From positions 1 to 64,000 of the forward strand of contig JAFROK010000023.1 in the NCBI GenBank assembly GCA_017429695.1: DNA of 64,000 nt. Direction: 5' to 3'. The notes below the pieces were generated by a model, which worked only from the letters and a program-made list of their open reading frames with translations, was not told the origin of the DNA and searched no databases. The translations under genes and the position numbers were made by a program. Origin of the DNA: Clostridia bacterium. GTDB taxonomy: Bacteria; Bacillota; Clostridia; Christensenellales; Aristaeellaceae. This document shows, piece after piece, positions 35,152-43,746 of the stretch (its first letter is position 1; each line of letters starts with the position of its first letter).

Positions 35152-36489
35152 TCAACTTCTGATCACGGATACCTGATCTTTCCCATAATACCGGAAGCAC
35201 CGGACCGCTTCCGCACTGATTCTTTCCCCGGGAATCAGGATCGGTACCGCCGGCGGACATCCGGCGTCCGGATCGGCCAGGATCCGCCCTTCCGCCTGCT
35301 CCGCCGCCACCGTTTCCCGCGGACGCATCATCGCTTCCCGGATGGTACAGACCTTTTCCGCCGCCGGTACCGCCGGCGCCGTGTCCGTAATGGTTTCCTT
35401 CCTTCCGATTCCGGCCAGCGCACTTTCCAGCCGTTCCCAGTCCTTCTCCAACGTCCGGGGCGAGGGCATCAGCACCGTATAGTCCGGATCGGAAAATTCA
35501 CATTCAATTCCTTTTTCCCGCAGGATCCCGGCCAATTCATCGCCGGTATATCCCCGGTTTTTCGGCATGAGCGCCAGCTTCATCGGTTCGTCACCAGCCA
35601 GCTGCCATCCGTCCCGCCCCAGTTTTTCTGCCAGTTCCCTTGCCCGCTGCACCGTTTCCGCCAGCCCGCCGCACCAGCTGCCGGCCAGCTCTGCATTCAT
35701 CCGGTCCAGGGACGCGAGAATCAGCCAGCTCGGGCTGGTGGACGCAAAAAAACCCATCGCCTGCTCCGCTGTCTCCGCCCAGCCTTCCGGCGCCTCCCGG
35801 GAAATATGCAGGTATGCTGCCCCGGTCAAACAAGCCAGCGTCTTGTGGGCGGAATCACAGCACATGTCCGCTCCCAGGGATATCGGATGCATGTCCTCCG
35901 GCAGGAACTTCAGGTATGCCCCATGGGCATTGTCCGCCAGCAGTGGCACACTGTGGCGGCGGCATACACCAGCAATCCCCCGGATATCTGCCATATGCCC
36001 CAGGTAATCCGGTGACGTCACGTAAACCGCCATGTATTCCCGCCGGGAAAGCCTCCCTTCCACCGTTTCCGGCAGAACCCGGCAGGAAAGCAGTCCTTCC
36101 GCCTCCCCCGGATCAATCCAGTCGATTTCGATATCCAGCATTGCCGCCGCGGAAAGCAGCACCTTGTGCGCATTCCGTCCGGCCAGCAGCCGCTTCGGCA
36201 GCCCTTTTTCCGCTGCCCGCATGGATGCCATATAGATCATCGCCCGGATGCACAGCGAAGAGCCCTCTGCAGAATAAACCGTCCGTCCGGTGCCGAACAG
36301 CGCCGCCGCATTCTCCTCGCTCCGGCGGATGATGCCCCGGCTCCGGTACAGCTCATCTGCCCCGGCAATCTCAGTGATATCCGCGCTTTCACCGCCGCCC
36401 AGCGGCACGCCCTTGTGCCCGGGCATGTGCATCCGCGTCACGTCCTGCGCCTGGTACCGCCGGATAAAATCACAAATCGGTGTTTCCAT
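35152..36489 (-). CDS. Orn/Lys/Arg decarboxylase family PLP enzyme
   Basis: A 445-residue fold-I PLP decarboxylase. MHMPGHKG at the N-terminus, the DNAHGAYLKF block and DSAHKTL with the PLP lysine place it in the lysine/arginine/ornithine decarboxylase family. It is shorter than the acid-stress enzymes and lacks their wing domain, like the compact speA/cad-type enzymes of Firmicutes. Substrate among basic amino acids not resolved. ATG 36489 (GGAG just upstream) overlaps the maturase end by 20 bases, so the two are coupled. In Firmicutes this gene often sits near tmk; here tmk is elsewhere. Confidence 0.82.
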   Translation of the reverse strand: METPICDFIRRYQAQDVTRMHMPGHKGVPLGGGESADITEIAGADELYRSRGIIRRSEENAAALFGTGRTVYSAEGSSLCIRAMIYMASMRAAEKGLPKRLLAGRNAHKVLLSAAAMLDIEIDWIDPGEAEGLLSCRVLPETVEGRLSRREYMAVYVTSPDYLGHMADIRGIAGVCRRHSVPLLADNAHGAYLKFLPEDMHPISLGADMCCDSAHKTLACLTGAAYLHISREAPEGWAETAEQAMGFFASTSPSWLILASLDRMNAELAGSWCGGLAETVQRARELAEKLGRDGWQLAGDEPMKLALMPKNRGYTGDELAGILREKGIECEFSDPDYTVLMPSPRTLEKDWERLESALAGIGRKETITDTAPAVPAAEKVCTIREAMMRPRETVAAEQAEGRILADPDAGCPPAVPILIPGERISAEAVRCFRYYGKDQVSVIRS

Positions 36490-37855
36490 CTTCTCCAAGC
36501 TCCGCTGCTGTCTGCAGCATAATCGCACACTCCATCCGTTTCCGGAACAGCTCGCATCCCGCAGCATATACCCCCGTCACCGATCCGGTGGCGTGGTAGG
36601 CGTTCGCCGCACATCCGCCGGAGCAGTACAGCCGCGCCCAGCAGTCCCGGCATTCCTCCCGCGCATATGCATTGCACGCCGCAAACTCCTGCTGCATCGG
36701 CAGGTTCGTCACGCCCTGCCACACGTCTCCCAGCCGGAACTTTTCCTCGCCTACGAACTGATGGCACGGATACAAGTCGCCCCAGGGGGTCACCGCCATG
36801 TATTCCGTTCCCGAGCCGCATCCGGAAATCCGCTTGTAGATGCAGGGCCCGCCCTTCAGGTCCAGCATATAATGGTAGAAGGTAAACGGCTGCCCTTCCT
36901 TCTTCCGCTGCAGCATCAGCCGGGCCAGGTCCTCATACTGCTTCATCACAACCGGCAGATCTTCCTTCGTCAGCGCGGCCGGATCGTCCGCCGCGCATAC
37001 CACCGGCTCCATGCTCAGCTCTGTAAAGCCCAGGTCCAGCATGACCTTAATATCTTCCAGGAAGTCGGGATTCGCGTGGGTAAAGGTTCCCCGCATGTAG
37101 TAGTTTTTCCCGCCCCGGGCCTTTACCCACTTCTGGAATTTGGGAACAATCTTCTCCCAGCTGCCGTTCCCGGCATAGTCCACCCGGCACCGGTCGTGAA
37201 TTTCCTTCCGCCCGTCCAGACTCAGTACCACATTGCTCATTTCCCGGTTGGCAAAGTCGATCACATCGTCGTCAATCAGCATCCCGTTGGTGGTCAGCGT
37301 AAAACGGAAATTCTTGCCCTTTTCTTTCTCAATGCTCCGGGCATAAGCCGTCAGCTGCTTCACCACATCGAAGTTCATCAGCGGCTCCCCGCCGAAGAAG
37401 TCCACCTCCAGGTTCCGCCGGCTGCCAGAATGTGCCACCAGGAAATCCAGCGCCTGCTTCCCGACTTCGAAGGACATTACGGCCCGCTCGCCGTGGAACC
37501 GGCCCTGGCTGGCAAAGCAGTAGGCACAGTTCAGGTTGCAGGTGTGCGCAACATGCAGGCAAAGCGCCTTGACCACCCCAGCCGTCCGCTGTTTCAACTC
37601 CCCGGCCATCGGCGCAAAGGTATCCGGGGAAAACAGTTTTCCCTGCTCCTTCAGGGCCGTAATCTGGTCATAGCATTCGGCAATCTCAGCAGGGTCCTCC
37701 CCGAAGCGCTGCGCCGTTTCGGCAATCAGCGCGTCCCTGCTTTTTTCTTCATACGCGCCGATCATCTCGTAGGCAATTTCGTCCACCGCGTGTACGCTGC
37801 CGGAACAGGTGTCCACCACAATATACCAGTCGTCCAGATGAAAACGATGAATCAT
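36470..37855 (-). CDS. scfB: Radical SAM maturase of the SCIFF peptide (ScfB/CteB type)
   Basis: A 461-residue SPASM-type radical SAM enzyme that forms thioether crosslinks in the SCIFF ranthipeptide. Residues 1-90 form the peptide-recognition region. The radical SAM cluster motif is C106-x3-C110-x2-C113 (CNLNCAYCF). FFGGEPL follows. The C-terminal SPASM region has GCGSGTEY, LYPCHQF, CRDCWARLYCSGGC and a last Cys near AAGCELF, enough for two auxiliary clusters. It lies about 57 bases downstream of the precursor gene across a terminator hairpin. SCIFF maturases are widespread in Clostridia. Confidence 0.93.
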   Translation of the reverse strand: MIHRFHLDDWYIVVDTCSGSVHAVDEIAYEMIGAYEEKSRDALIAETAQRFGEDPAEIAECYDQITALKEQGKLFSPDTFAPMAGELKQRTAGVVKALCLHVAHTCNLNCAYCFASQGRFHGERAVMSFEVGKQALDFLVAHSGSRRNLEVDFFGGEPLMNFDVVKQLTAYARSIEKEKGKNFRFTLTTNGMLIDDDVIDFANREMSNVVLSLDGRKEIHDRCRVDYAGNGSWEKIVPKFQKWVKARGGKNYYMRGTFTHANPDFLEDIKVMLDLGFTELSMEPVVCAADDPAALTKEDLPVVMKQYEDLARLMLQRKKEGQPFTFYHYMLDLKGGPCIYKRISGCGSGTEYMAVTPWGDLYPCHQFVGEEKFRLGDVWQGVTNLPMQQEFAACNAYAREECRDCWARLYCSGGCAANAYHATGSVTGVYAAGCELFRKRMECAIMLQTAAELGEDGNTDL

Positions 37856-37865
37856 ACTTCAACCC

Positions 37866-37892
37866 CACAAAAAATGCCGCCATACGGCGGCA
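37866..37892 (-). terminator. Terminator/attenuator between SCIFF precursor and maturase
   Basis: Read on the minus strand: a 7-bp stem TGCCGCC/GGCGGCA (arms 37886-37892 and 37875-37881), loop of four, then six Ts. It lies between the precursor stop and the maturase start, so read-through would give much precursor and little enzyme. Confidence 0.8.
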
Positions 37893-37911
37893 GGAATGAG
37901 TAAACGAATCT

Positions 37912-38067
37912 TTACTCGGCCTTTTCTTCCCTGTTTTCGCACTGCTGATTGGCGATACCGCAGCTTGTTTTGCACGCGGACTGACAGGACGTCTGGCACT
38001 CTCCGCAACCGCCGTTTTTGGCGCTCTCGCACAGATCACGGGTATTCAGTGTCTGAATATGTTTCAT
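37912..38067 (-). CDS. scfA: SCIFF ranthipeptide precursor (six cysteines in forty-five)
   Basis: A 51-residue peptide, start ATG 38067 with GGGAGG upstream. It begins MKHIQTLNTRDL, a leader typical of SCIFF, and then carries cysteines at 13, 21, 24, 28, 32, 36 and 43 around the block GECQTSCQSACKTSC. The conserved SCIFF core is thus intact, with one extra Cys at 13. The maturase joins cysteine sulfurs to neighbouring residues by thioether bonds. The mature product is linked in some clostridia to signalling; its role here is not known. Confidence 0.93.
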   Translation of the reverse strand: MKHIQTLNTRDLCESAKNGGCGECQTSCQSACKTSCGIANQQCENREEKAE

Positions 38068-38101
38068 TTCAAAAACCCTCCCGGTTCAGATTTCAGGTTG
38101 T

Positions 38102-38130
38102 ATTCTACCATAGCTCCCCGCTGAAGTCAA
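38102..38130 (-). promoter_or_regulatory. Promoter of the SCIFF operon
   Basis: Minus strand: -35 TTGACT (38125-38130), 17-base spacer, -10 TAGAAT (38102-38107), giving a leader of about 28 bases before the SCIFF start. Confidence 0.65.
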
Positions 38131-38155
38131 CGAGTGTTCGGGTCCCTGAACATGA

Positions 38156-38614
38156 TTATTCTCCTGCGCAACGGGAAATCCGCCTGTCCGCCCGGGCCTG
38201 CAGCGATTCCGGTGACATCTCCATTACCTCAATCTGTGTTCCGTCCGGATCGTGGGTCCAGAACATCCAACATTGGGATTTTCCCCTTTTGATCTCCGAA
38301 TCCAGCGGTCCTCCCGCCTTCCGCACCGCTTCACAGGACCGCCGGATATCCTTCGTCATCAGGCACAGATGGCAGAATCCAATCACATCCGATCCCGTAA
38401 CATTTTCCCGGTTTCCGTCAGCAAACAGCTCCAGGTACTGTCCCGGTGCAATAAACATATACACCGTACCCAGGGAACCATCCTCCCGGTACATGCGGAA
38501 CGCCTCCTGCATACCCAGCACTTCCGTGTAAAACCGGATGCTGGCCGCCATGTTGCGGGTCCGGATGGCTACATGGCTCAACCCCCCAACAGTCTGAAAC
38601 GCCGTATCGTCCAT
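38156..38614 (-). CDS. VOC/glyoxalase family protein
   Basis: A 152-residue vicinal-oxygen-chelate protein. GLSHVAIRTRNMAASIRFYTEVLGM, the QYLELF block (metal Glu), GFCHLCLMTKDI and DPDGTQIEVMEM give the four metal ligands of glyoxalase I-like enzymes (two His, two Glu). Lactoylglutathione lyase is possible, but many VOC proteins act on other substrates. I chose ATG 38614 rather than the longer frame, which runs into the c-di-GMP gene upstream. It lies 57 bases after that gene. Confidence 0.8.
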   Translation of the reverse strand: MDDTAFQTVGGLSHVAIRTRNMAASIRFYTEVLGMQEAFRMYREDGSLGTVYMFIAPGQYLELFADGNRENVTGSDVIGFCHLCLMTKDIRRSCEAVRKAGGPLDSEIKRGKSQCWMFWTHDPDGTQIEVMEMSPESLQARADRRISRCAGE

Positions 38615-38671
38615 ATTCTTCTCGCTCCGTTTCTCCTTTTTTGCCGGCTGCCAAACTCCCCACCGTTCCAC

Positions 38672-40876
38672 TCAGTCATCGTCTTCCATATCCGGTGATT
38701 CAATGATCGTCTCCAATTCCTGAACCGGCATGGGTTTGTAAAAACAGAATCCCTGCATTTCAGAGCAGCCCTGGTCCCGGAGGAATTTTGCCTGAGATTC
38801 GTTTTCCACGCCCTCCGCAATAATCTTCATCCCCAGGGAACGGATCATCCGGATTATATGGCAAATAATAATCCGGCCCTTTTCCGGGTTCCCTGCGCCG
38901 GAGAGGAAATTCAGATCCAGCTTGATCCGGTCCACCGGCACTTCCTTGAGCATATGCAGCGATGAATACCCGCTTCCGAAATCATCCATTTCCACCTGGA
39001 AACCTGCCTCCCGCAGCTTCACCACCGTCTGCAGCAACAGTCCGGCATCCTGGGTAAACGCGGTTTCCGTCACCTCGATCCGCAGCTGCCCGGCCGAAAG
39101 TTCATAGGTTTTCACCAGGTCCCGGAACTGCCCGGCAATATCCCGGCCTTCCCGGATATCGCTGCGCGACAGGTTCACCGATGCTGAAAAGCGCAAACCC
39201 TTCCGGTTCCATTTCTGAAGGTCCCTGCATACCTGTTCCCATACAAAGCTGTCCAGCTCATAAATCAGGCCGGCTTTCTCCAGCAGGGGAATAAACACCC
39301 CGGGAGAAATCCATCCGAGGCTGACATGATGCCAGCGGCATAACGCCTCCGCACCGATCACCTTCCCGGCGGCGTAATCCGTCTGAGGCTGGTACCACAC
39401 CTGAACCTCACCGTTCCGCAGCGCCACGGACAGATGATCGCAGATCGCCCCTGTTTGCTGGCCGATTTTCCATTGGTCCGGGTTGTAAAACTCATAGCCA
39501 TCCCTATGGCTGTCCCGCACCCTGCGCTCCGCAATCCGGGCGCAGTCCAGCATGCGGTCTACATCGATATTGCGGTAATCCTCCGGCGTCAGCACATAAA
39601 CACCGCAGCAGAGCTGCACCCGGTTTTCCTTTCCCTGCTGAATAAAGTAATCCCGTACAGGTTCCAGTACATCCGTTATATCCCGGCGGATCTTCTCATC
39701 GCCTTTCATGTGGTACAGTACAACAAACCGGTCCGCCGCGGTCCGCCCCATGGCTTCCTCTTCGCCCAGCATGTCCTTCGACCGGGCAACCCAGAAGCGC
39801 AGCAGGTCATCCCCGGCAGCCCGGCCTAGACTGTCGTTGATATACTTGAAGTTTTTGATGTTGTTATAGGAAATCATATACGGGATATCCGGATTCTCCT
39901 TCAGCAGTTCCTCCACCCGTTTCCGGAATCCCTCCATGCTCAGTACGCCGGTCAGCGGATCCTCGTCAATCAGCCGGCGCACTTTTTCTTCCTGTGCCTG
40001 CCGGTTCCTGCGTTGCCGCCGGATCAGAAGCATCACCGCAAGGCTCAGTACCAAAAAGGCACAAAGGATCACCCATCCATACATATAGATGTAATCGCTC
40101 AGGCTGTACCGGTAAAGCCGCCGGGATGTATAGTCCAGGGTAATTGCCTGGCGCTGTGTCTCGCTCACTTCGGCAATGCCACGGTTCAGCCGTTCAATGA
40201 TGGCATTTCCTTCGGGGGTATCCGTCGTTCCGGCCCGGAAATCCATGCTGAACATGGCGGACGGCTGAACCACCAGGTCGCTGTAACTCGGTTTCTGCAG
40301 TACATAACTCCATACATAGGAATTGTGCAGCAGCGCGTCTACATTTCCGTTCCGGAGCGCTTTTACGCATTCCGACATTGTTTCATACATGTTGATTTCC
40401 ATGCCGGGATAAAGGGTCCGTACCGTTTCCGCTACGCCCCCCTGGGACCTGAGCATACCTACCCGCAGCCGGTTCAGCGGCGGCAGATCCCGATTTCCCT
40501 CTGTCACCAGGGTAAAGGGCGTTCGGATCAGGTTATCCGAAACCTCCGTCGGCTGCCCGGCGGTGCTGGTAATCGCGCTGCCGAAAGGCATCACAATATC
40601 ATACACCGGATTGTCCAGGGCGTCCTTCAGGGTTTTCTCCGTAATCGGCCGGAAAGTCACTGTATACCCTGCGTTTCCGGCAGCCAAGATCATCAGGTCC
40701 GCACCGATGCCGACCACATTGCCCTGATCGTCCAGATAGAAAACCGGGCAGCGGTCCACCGGCACACCGACTGTCAGCTTTTCTCCGTTTTCTCCGGAGA
40801 CCGTTCCGACACGGATGAAGCAAAGCAATACAAAAAGAATCCGTATAAGATTCTTCCTCAGCCGCTTCCGGGTCAT
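38672..40876 (-). CDS. Solute-sensing GGDEF-EAL protein (cyclic-di-GMP phosphodiesterase)
   Basis: About 734 residues. A signal/anchor helix is followed by a bacterial SBP_3-type solute-binding domain (about 35-250), one transmembrane helix near 265-290, a GGDEF domain (about 305-460) and an EAL domain (about 480-725). The GGDEF motif has become AADRF, so cyclase activity is unlikely. The EAL domain keeps GAEALCRW, VNLSRSD, EVTETA, DDFGSGYSS and EGVEN, so c-di-GMP hydrolysis is likely, tuned by an external amino-acid-like ligand. ATG 40876 is used; GTG 40888 is the alternative. The VOC gene follows. Confidence 0.87.
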   Translation of the reverse strand: MTRKRLRKNLIRILFVLLCFIRVGTVSGENGEKLTVGVPVDRCPVFYLDDQGNVVGIGADLMILAAGNAGYTVTFRPITEKTLKDALDNPVYDIVMPFGSAITSTAGQPTEVSDNLIRTPFTLVTEGNRDLPPLNRLRVGMLRSQGGVAETVRTLYPGMEINMYETMSECVKALRNGNVDALLHNSYVWSYVLQKPSYSDLVVQPSAMFSMDFRAGTTDTPEGNAIIERLNRGIAEVSETQRQAITLDYTSRRLYRYSLSDYIYMYGWVILCAFLVLSLAVMLLIRRQRRNRQAQEEKVRRLIDEDPLTGVLSMEGFRKRVEELLKENPDIPYMISYNNIKNFKYINDSLGRAAGDDLLRFWVARSKDMLGEEEAMGRTAADRFVVLYHMKGDEKIRRDITDVLEPVRDYFIQQGKENRVQLCCGVYVLTPEDYRNIDVDRMLDCARIAERRVRDSHRDGYEFYNPDQWKIGQQTGAICDHLSVALRNGEVQVWYQPQTDYAAGKVIGAEALCRWHHVSLGWISPGVFIPLLEKAGLIYELDSFVWEQVCRDLQKWNRKGLRFSASVNLSRSDIREGRDIAGQFRDLVKTYELSAGQLRIEVTETAFTQDAGLLLQTVVKLREAGFQVEMDDFGSGYSSLHMLKEVPVDRIKLDLNFLSGAGNPEKGRIIICHIIRMIRSLGMKIIAEGVENESQAKFLRDQGCSEMQGFCFYKPMPVQELETIIESPDMEDDD

Positions 40877-40985
40877 CACGCTCTTCACTCCGGCGCACCA
40901 GCCTTTCTGACCTGGGATGTTTCGGATTCTGTTTTACATCAGCGCCGGATCCGCCGGCGTTGTATTGTCTGAATAGGACAAATAC

Positions 40986-41014
40986 AGTATATCACACAGC
41001 CGTCGGAATGTCAC
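40986..41014 (-). promoter_or_regulatory. Promoter of the SBP-GGDEF-EAL gene
   Basis: Minus strand: -35 GTGACA (41009-41014), 17-base spacer, -10 TATACT (40986-40991). The leader is about 105 bases and shows no obvious riboswitch. Confidence 0.5.
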
Positions 41015-41034
41015 GGGATTCCTTTCTTCAGACT

Positions 41035-41394
41035 TTATTCAGGGCAGGCAATCTCCGCCGCGTCCTCGATCATCCGGTGCAGTGCGTCGGCCCGCGGGTT
41101 TTCCGCCGCCCGGTAATACACCTCCTTGCCTTCCCGCCGGGCGGTAATCAGCCCGGCAGCTTTCAGCAGCTTCAGGTGGTGGGAAAGGGCGGGACTGGAC
41201 ATCTCCATCATCGCGGAAAGATCCAGCAGGCATTCCTCACAGTGGCACAATAGCCAGAACAGCCGGATCCGCGTTCCGTCGCTCAGCATCCGGAACAATT
41301 CCGCTGCGCCGGCAAACTCCGCCGGCGCCGGCATATGGTCAAACAGTTTTTCGGCCTTCAAATCATGCTGATGCGGCAGGTGTTCCTTTTCCAT
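41035..41394 (-). CDS. ArsR/SmtB family metal-responsive repressor
   Basis: A 119-residue winged-helix repressor. LLCHCEECLLDLS in the helix before the recognition helix (SSPALSHHLKLL) carries three cysteines, like the ELCVCDL metal site of CadC/ArsR. An N-terminal His-rich stretch (HLPHQHD) may add ligands. ATG 41394 (GGGGAG six bases upstream) overlaps the P-type ATPase end by 32 bases. As the last gene of the efflux operon it likely represses from the palindrome at 43606-43629. Zn, Cd or Pb are the likely inducers. Confidence 0.88.
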   Translation of the reverse strand: MEKEHLPHQHDLKAEKLFDHMPAPAEFAGAAELFRMLSDGTRIRLFWLLCHCEECLLDLSAMMEMSSPALSHHLKLLKAAGLITARREGKEVYYRAAENPRADALHRMIEDAAEIACPE

Positions 41395-43279
41395 GCTGCG
41401 CTCCCCTTTCCTTTCCCGGGAACAATGCCCGGATCGCATTCAGTACAGCGATAATCATCACGCCGACGTCCGCAAAGATCGCCAGGCCCATATTTGCCAG
41501 TCCCAGCGCACTCAGCAGCAGGCATACCGCCTTGATGCCGATAGCAAACACGATGTTTTCATAGACGATCCGCATGCACTTCCGGGCAATCCGGATCGCC
41601 TTCGCGATTTTCAGCGGGTTGTCGTCCATCAGCACAATATCTGCCGCCTCAATCGCCGCGTCCGAGCCCAGGGCCCCCATGGCGATCCCCAGGTCCGCCC
41701 GGCTGAGCACCGGTGCGTCGTTGATCCCGTCCCCCGCAAAGGCCAGGATTTCCTTCCCCTGTTTGCTCTCCAGCAGTTCCTCCACCCGGCTTACCTTGTC
41801 CGCGGGCAACAATCCGCTGTATACCCGATCAATTCCCAGCCGTGCGGCCGTCTCCTCCGCCACAGCCTTCCCGTCCCCGGTCAGCATCACCGTCTGCCGG
41901 ACGCCGTTTGCCTTCAGGGCTTCCACCGCTTCCTTCGCGGTCGGCTTGTCCACGTCGCTGATCACGATATGCCCGGCATATTCCCCGTCGATTGCCATAT
42001 GCACAATCGTGCCCGTCCGGTGGCATGCCCGGTAAGCAATGCCCAGTTTTTCCATCAGCCGGTCATTCCCGGCAGCCACATCCCGCCCGTCAATCCGGAC
42101 CGTTACGCCGCAGCCGCCGGTTTCCGCCACGTCCGTCACCCGACTCAGGTCCAGCGCTTTTCCATGGGCTTTCCGGATGCTGACAGCGATCGGGTGGGAG
42201 GATGACGCTTCCGCCAGCGCCGCATATTCCAGCAGTTCCTCTTCCGCCAGGGGACTGTGGTGAATCGCCGTCACTTCAAACTCACCCCGGGTCAGCGTCC
42301 CCGTTTTATCAAACACCATGATGCCTGTTTTTGAAAGCGCTTCCAGGTAGTTGGAACCCTTTAACAGGATTCCCGCCTTCCCGGCGCCGCCGATCCCCGC
42401 GAAGAAGCTGAGGGGAATACTGATCACCAGGGCGCATGGACAGCTTATGACCAGGAACGTCAGTGCCCGGTAGATCCATTCGCCCCACTGCCCGTCAAAC
42501 AGCGGTGGAATCACCGCCAGCGCCAGCGCGCCGAACACCACCGCGGGAGTATAGTACTTCGCGAACCGGGAAATGAAATTCTCGGAGCGGGATTTCCGGT
42601 TGCTGGCGTTTTCCACCAGGTCCAGGATCTTCGATACCGTGGATTCCCCGAATTCCCTTGTTGTCCGGATCCGCAGCACGCCGCTCATATTGATGCAGCC
42701 GCTGACCACCTCATCCCCGTTCCGCACCTCCCGGGGCATGCTTTCCCCGGTCAGCGCGCCGGTGTTCAGCACAGCATTTCCCGATTCAACGATCCCGTCA
42801 ATCGGAATCTTTTCCCCGGGATTCACCACAATCAGGCTGCCGGTTTCCACTTCGTCCGGATCCACCCGCTCCAGTTGCCCGTCACGTTCGATATTCGCAT
42901 AGTCCGGACGAATATCCATCAGCTCGCTGATGTTCCGGCGGCTCTTTCCCACAGCATAGCTCTGGAACAGCTCCCCAATCTGGTAAAAGAGCATCACCGC
43001 AACAGCTTCCACATAATCCCCCGTCTTCAGCAGGCCGATGGCCAGCGCGCCGACGGTTGCCACTGCCATCAGGAAGTTCTCGTCAAACACCTGCCGGTTC
43101 CGGATTCCCTTCCAAGCCTTTCTCAGGATATCATACCCGATGATCCCATAGGGAACAAGATACATGAGAAAAAGCGGAATTCCCTGCAGCGGCCCGTCCT
43201 CCGGCACAAAGTGCAGGCCAATCAGCAGCGCCGCCGTCACCAGAATCCGGATCAGCATCTTTTTCTGTTTCTTTGTCAT
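41363..43279 (-). CDS. Heavy-metal P1B-type ATPase (Zn/Cd/Pb exporter type)
   Basis: A 638-residue membrane pump. The CPC ion motif (SCPCALVIS) is near residue 281, the phosphorylation site DKTGT near 324, and the SHP motif and GDGINDAP hinge follow. It begins directly with the first transmembrane helices and has no N-terminal HMA domain. That domain is encoded as a separate small gene just upstream. CPC with the SHP block is shared by Cu and Zn/Cd pumps, but the CadC-like regulator favours Zn/Cd/Pb. Confidence 0.92.
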   Translation of the reverse strand: MTKKQKKMLIRILVTAALLIGLHFVPEDGPLQGIPLFLMYLVPYGIIGYDILRKAWKGIRNRQVFDENFLMAVATVGALAIGLLKTGDYVEAVAVMLFYQIGELFQSYAVGKSRRNISELMDIRPDYANIERDGQLERVDPDEVETGSLIVVNPGEKIPIDGIVESGNAVLNTGALTGESMPREVRNGDEVVSGCINMSGVLRIRTTREFGESTVSKILDLVENASNRKSRSENFISRFAKYYTPAVVFGALALAVIPPLFDGQWGEWIYRALTFLVISCPCALVISIPLSFFAGIGGAGKAGILLKGSNYLEALSKTGIMVFDKTGTLTRGEFEVTAIHHSPLAEEELLEYAALAEASSSHPIAVSIRKAHGKALDLSRVTDVAETGGCGVTVRIDGRDVAAGNDRLMEKLGIAYRACHRTGTIVHMAIDGEYAGHIVISDVDKPTAKEAVEALKANGVRQTVMLTGDGKAVAEETAARLGIDRVYSGLLPADKVSRVEELLESKQGKEILAFAGDGINDAPVLSRADLGIAMGALGSDAAIEAADIVLMDDNPLKIAKAIRIARKCMRIVYENIVFAIGIKAVCLLLSALGLANMGLAIFADVGVMIIAVLNAIRALFPGKERGAQHGKGTPAASA

Positions 43280-43362
43280 GTTTCCCCATCTCTCCCTGTC
43301 GTATCATCCGGATCAATGCCGGCAAACCGGAGCTCCCCTGCTTTCCTTTATCGAGGAATCCT

Positions 43363-43581
43363 TTACAGGTAAATCTCGCAGTCCTCTTCCACCTTTTTGC
43401 ACCGCGAAACCACGTCCTGCATCACCGCCGCGGCATCCGCACCGTCCTCAAACACCACAATCATCTTCTGGGTCATGAAATTCACCGTTGCGTCCGCCAC
43501 GCCTGCCGCCTTCTTCGCGGCCTCTTCCATCTTGTTGGCGCAGTTTGCGCAATCCACTTCGATTTTGTATGTTTTCTTCAT
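43363..43581 (-). CDS. Small HMA-domain metallochaperone
   Basis: A 72-residue heavy-metal-associated domain with the metal pair C11-x-x-C14 (DCANCANKM) and a ferredoxin-like beta-alpha-beta pattern. It probably delivers metal to the adjacent pump, replacing the pump's missing N-terminal domain. First gene of the operon, directly downstream of the palindromic operator. Another Cys pair near the end (RCKKVEEDC) is unusual. Confidence 0.88.
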   Translation of the reverse strand: MKKTYKIEVDCANCANKMEEAAKKAAGVADATVNFMTQKMIVVFEDGADAAAVMQDVVSRCKKVEEDCEIYL

Positions 43582-43605
43582 GTCCGCCTTTCCCCCCTCT
43601 TACAA

Positions 43606-43629
43606 TTAAACGATTATTTAATCGTTTAA
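43606..43629. promoter_or_regulatory. Palindromic ArsR-type operator
   Basis: A perfect 11-2-11 inverted repeat (TTAAACGATTA, TT, TAATCGTTTAA). On the minus strand it lies between and over -35 TTGGTT and -10 TTTAAT (17-base spacer) of the efflux operon, so binding would block polymerase. Spacing suits ArsR/SmtB dimers. Confidence 0.75.
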
Positions 43630-43681
43630 CCAAATAATAATCCGCAGCCGGCACATTGTCAATACCCGGCCTGAAAAAAAC

Positions 43682-43710
43682 TTGCCCTTCAGGCAAAAAA
43701 TCATTACAAT
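43682..43710 (+). promoter_or_regulatory. Promoter of the ketopantoate-reductase-like gene
   Basis: -35 TTGCCC (43682-43687), 17-base spacer, -10 TACAAT (43705-43710), about 30 bases before the start codon. A short inverted repeat (TTGCC/GGCAA) covers the -35. Confidence 0.5.
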
Positions 43711-43746
43711 AGGCTGGTTATTACGAAGCGGCAGGAGGATGAGTCA

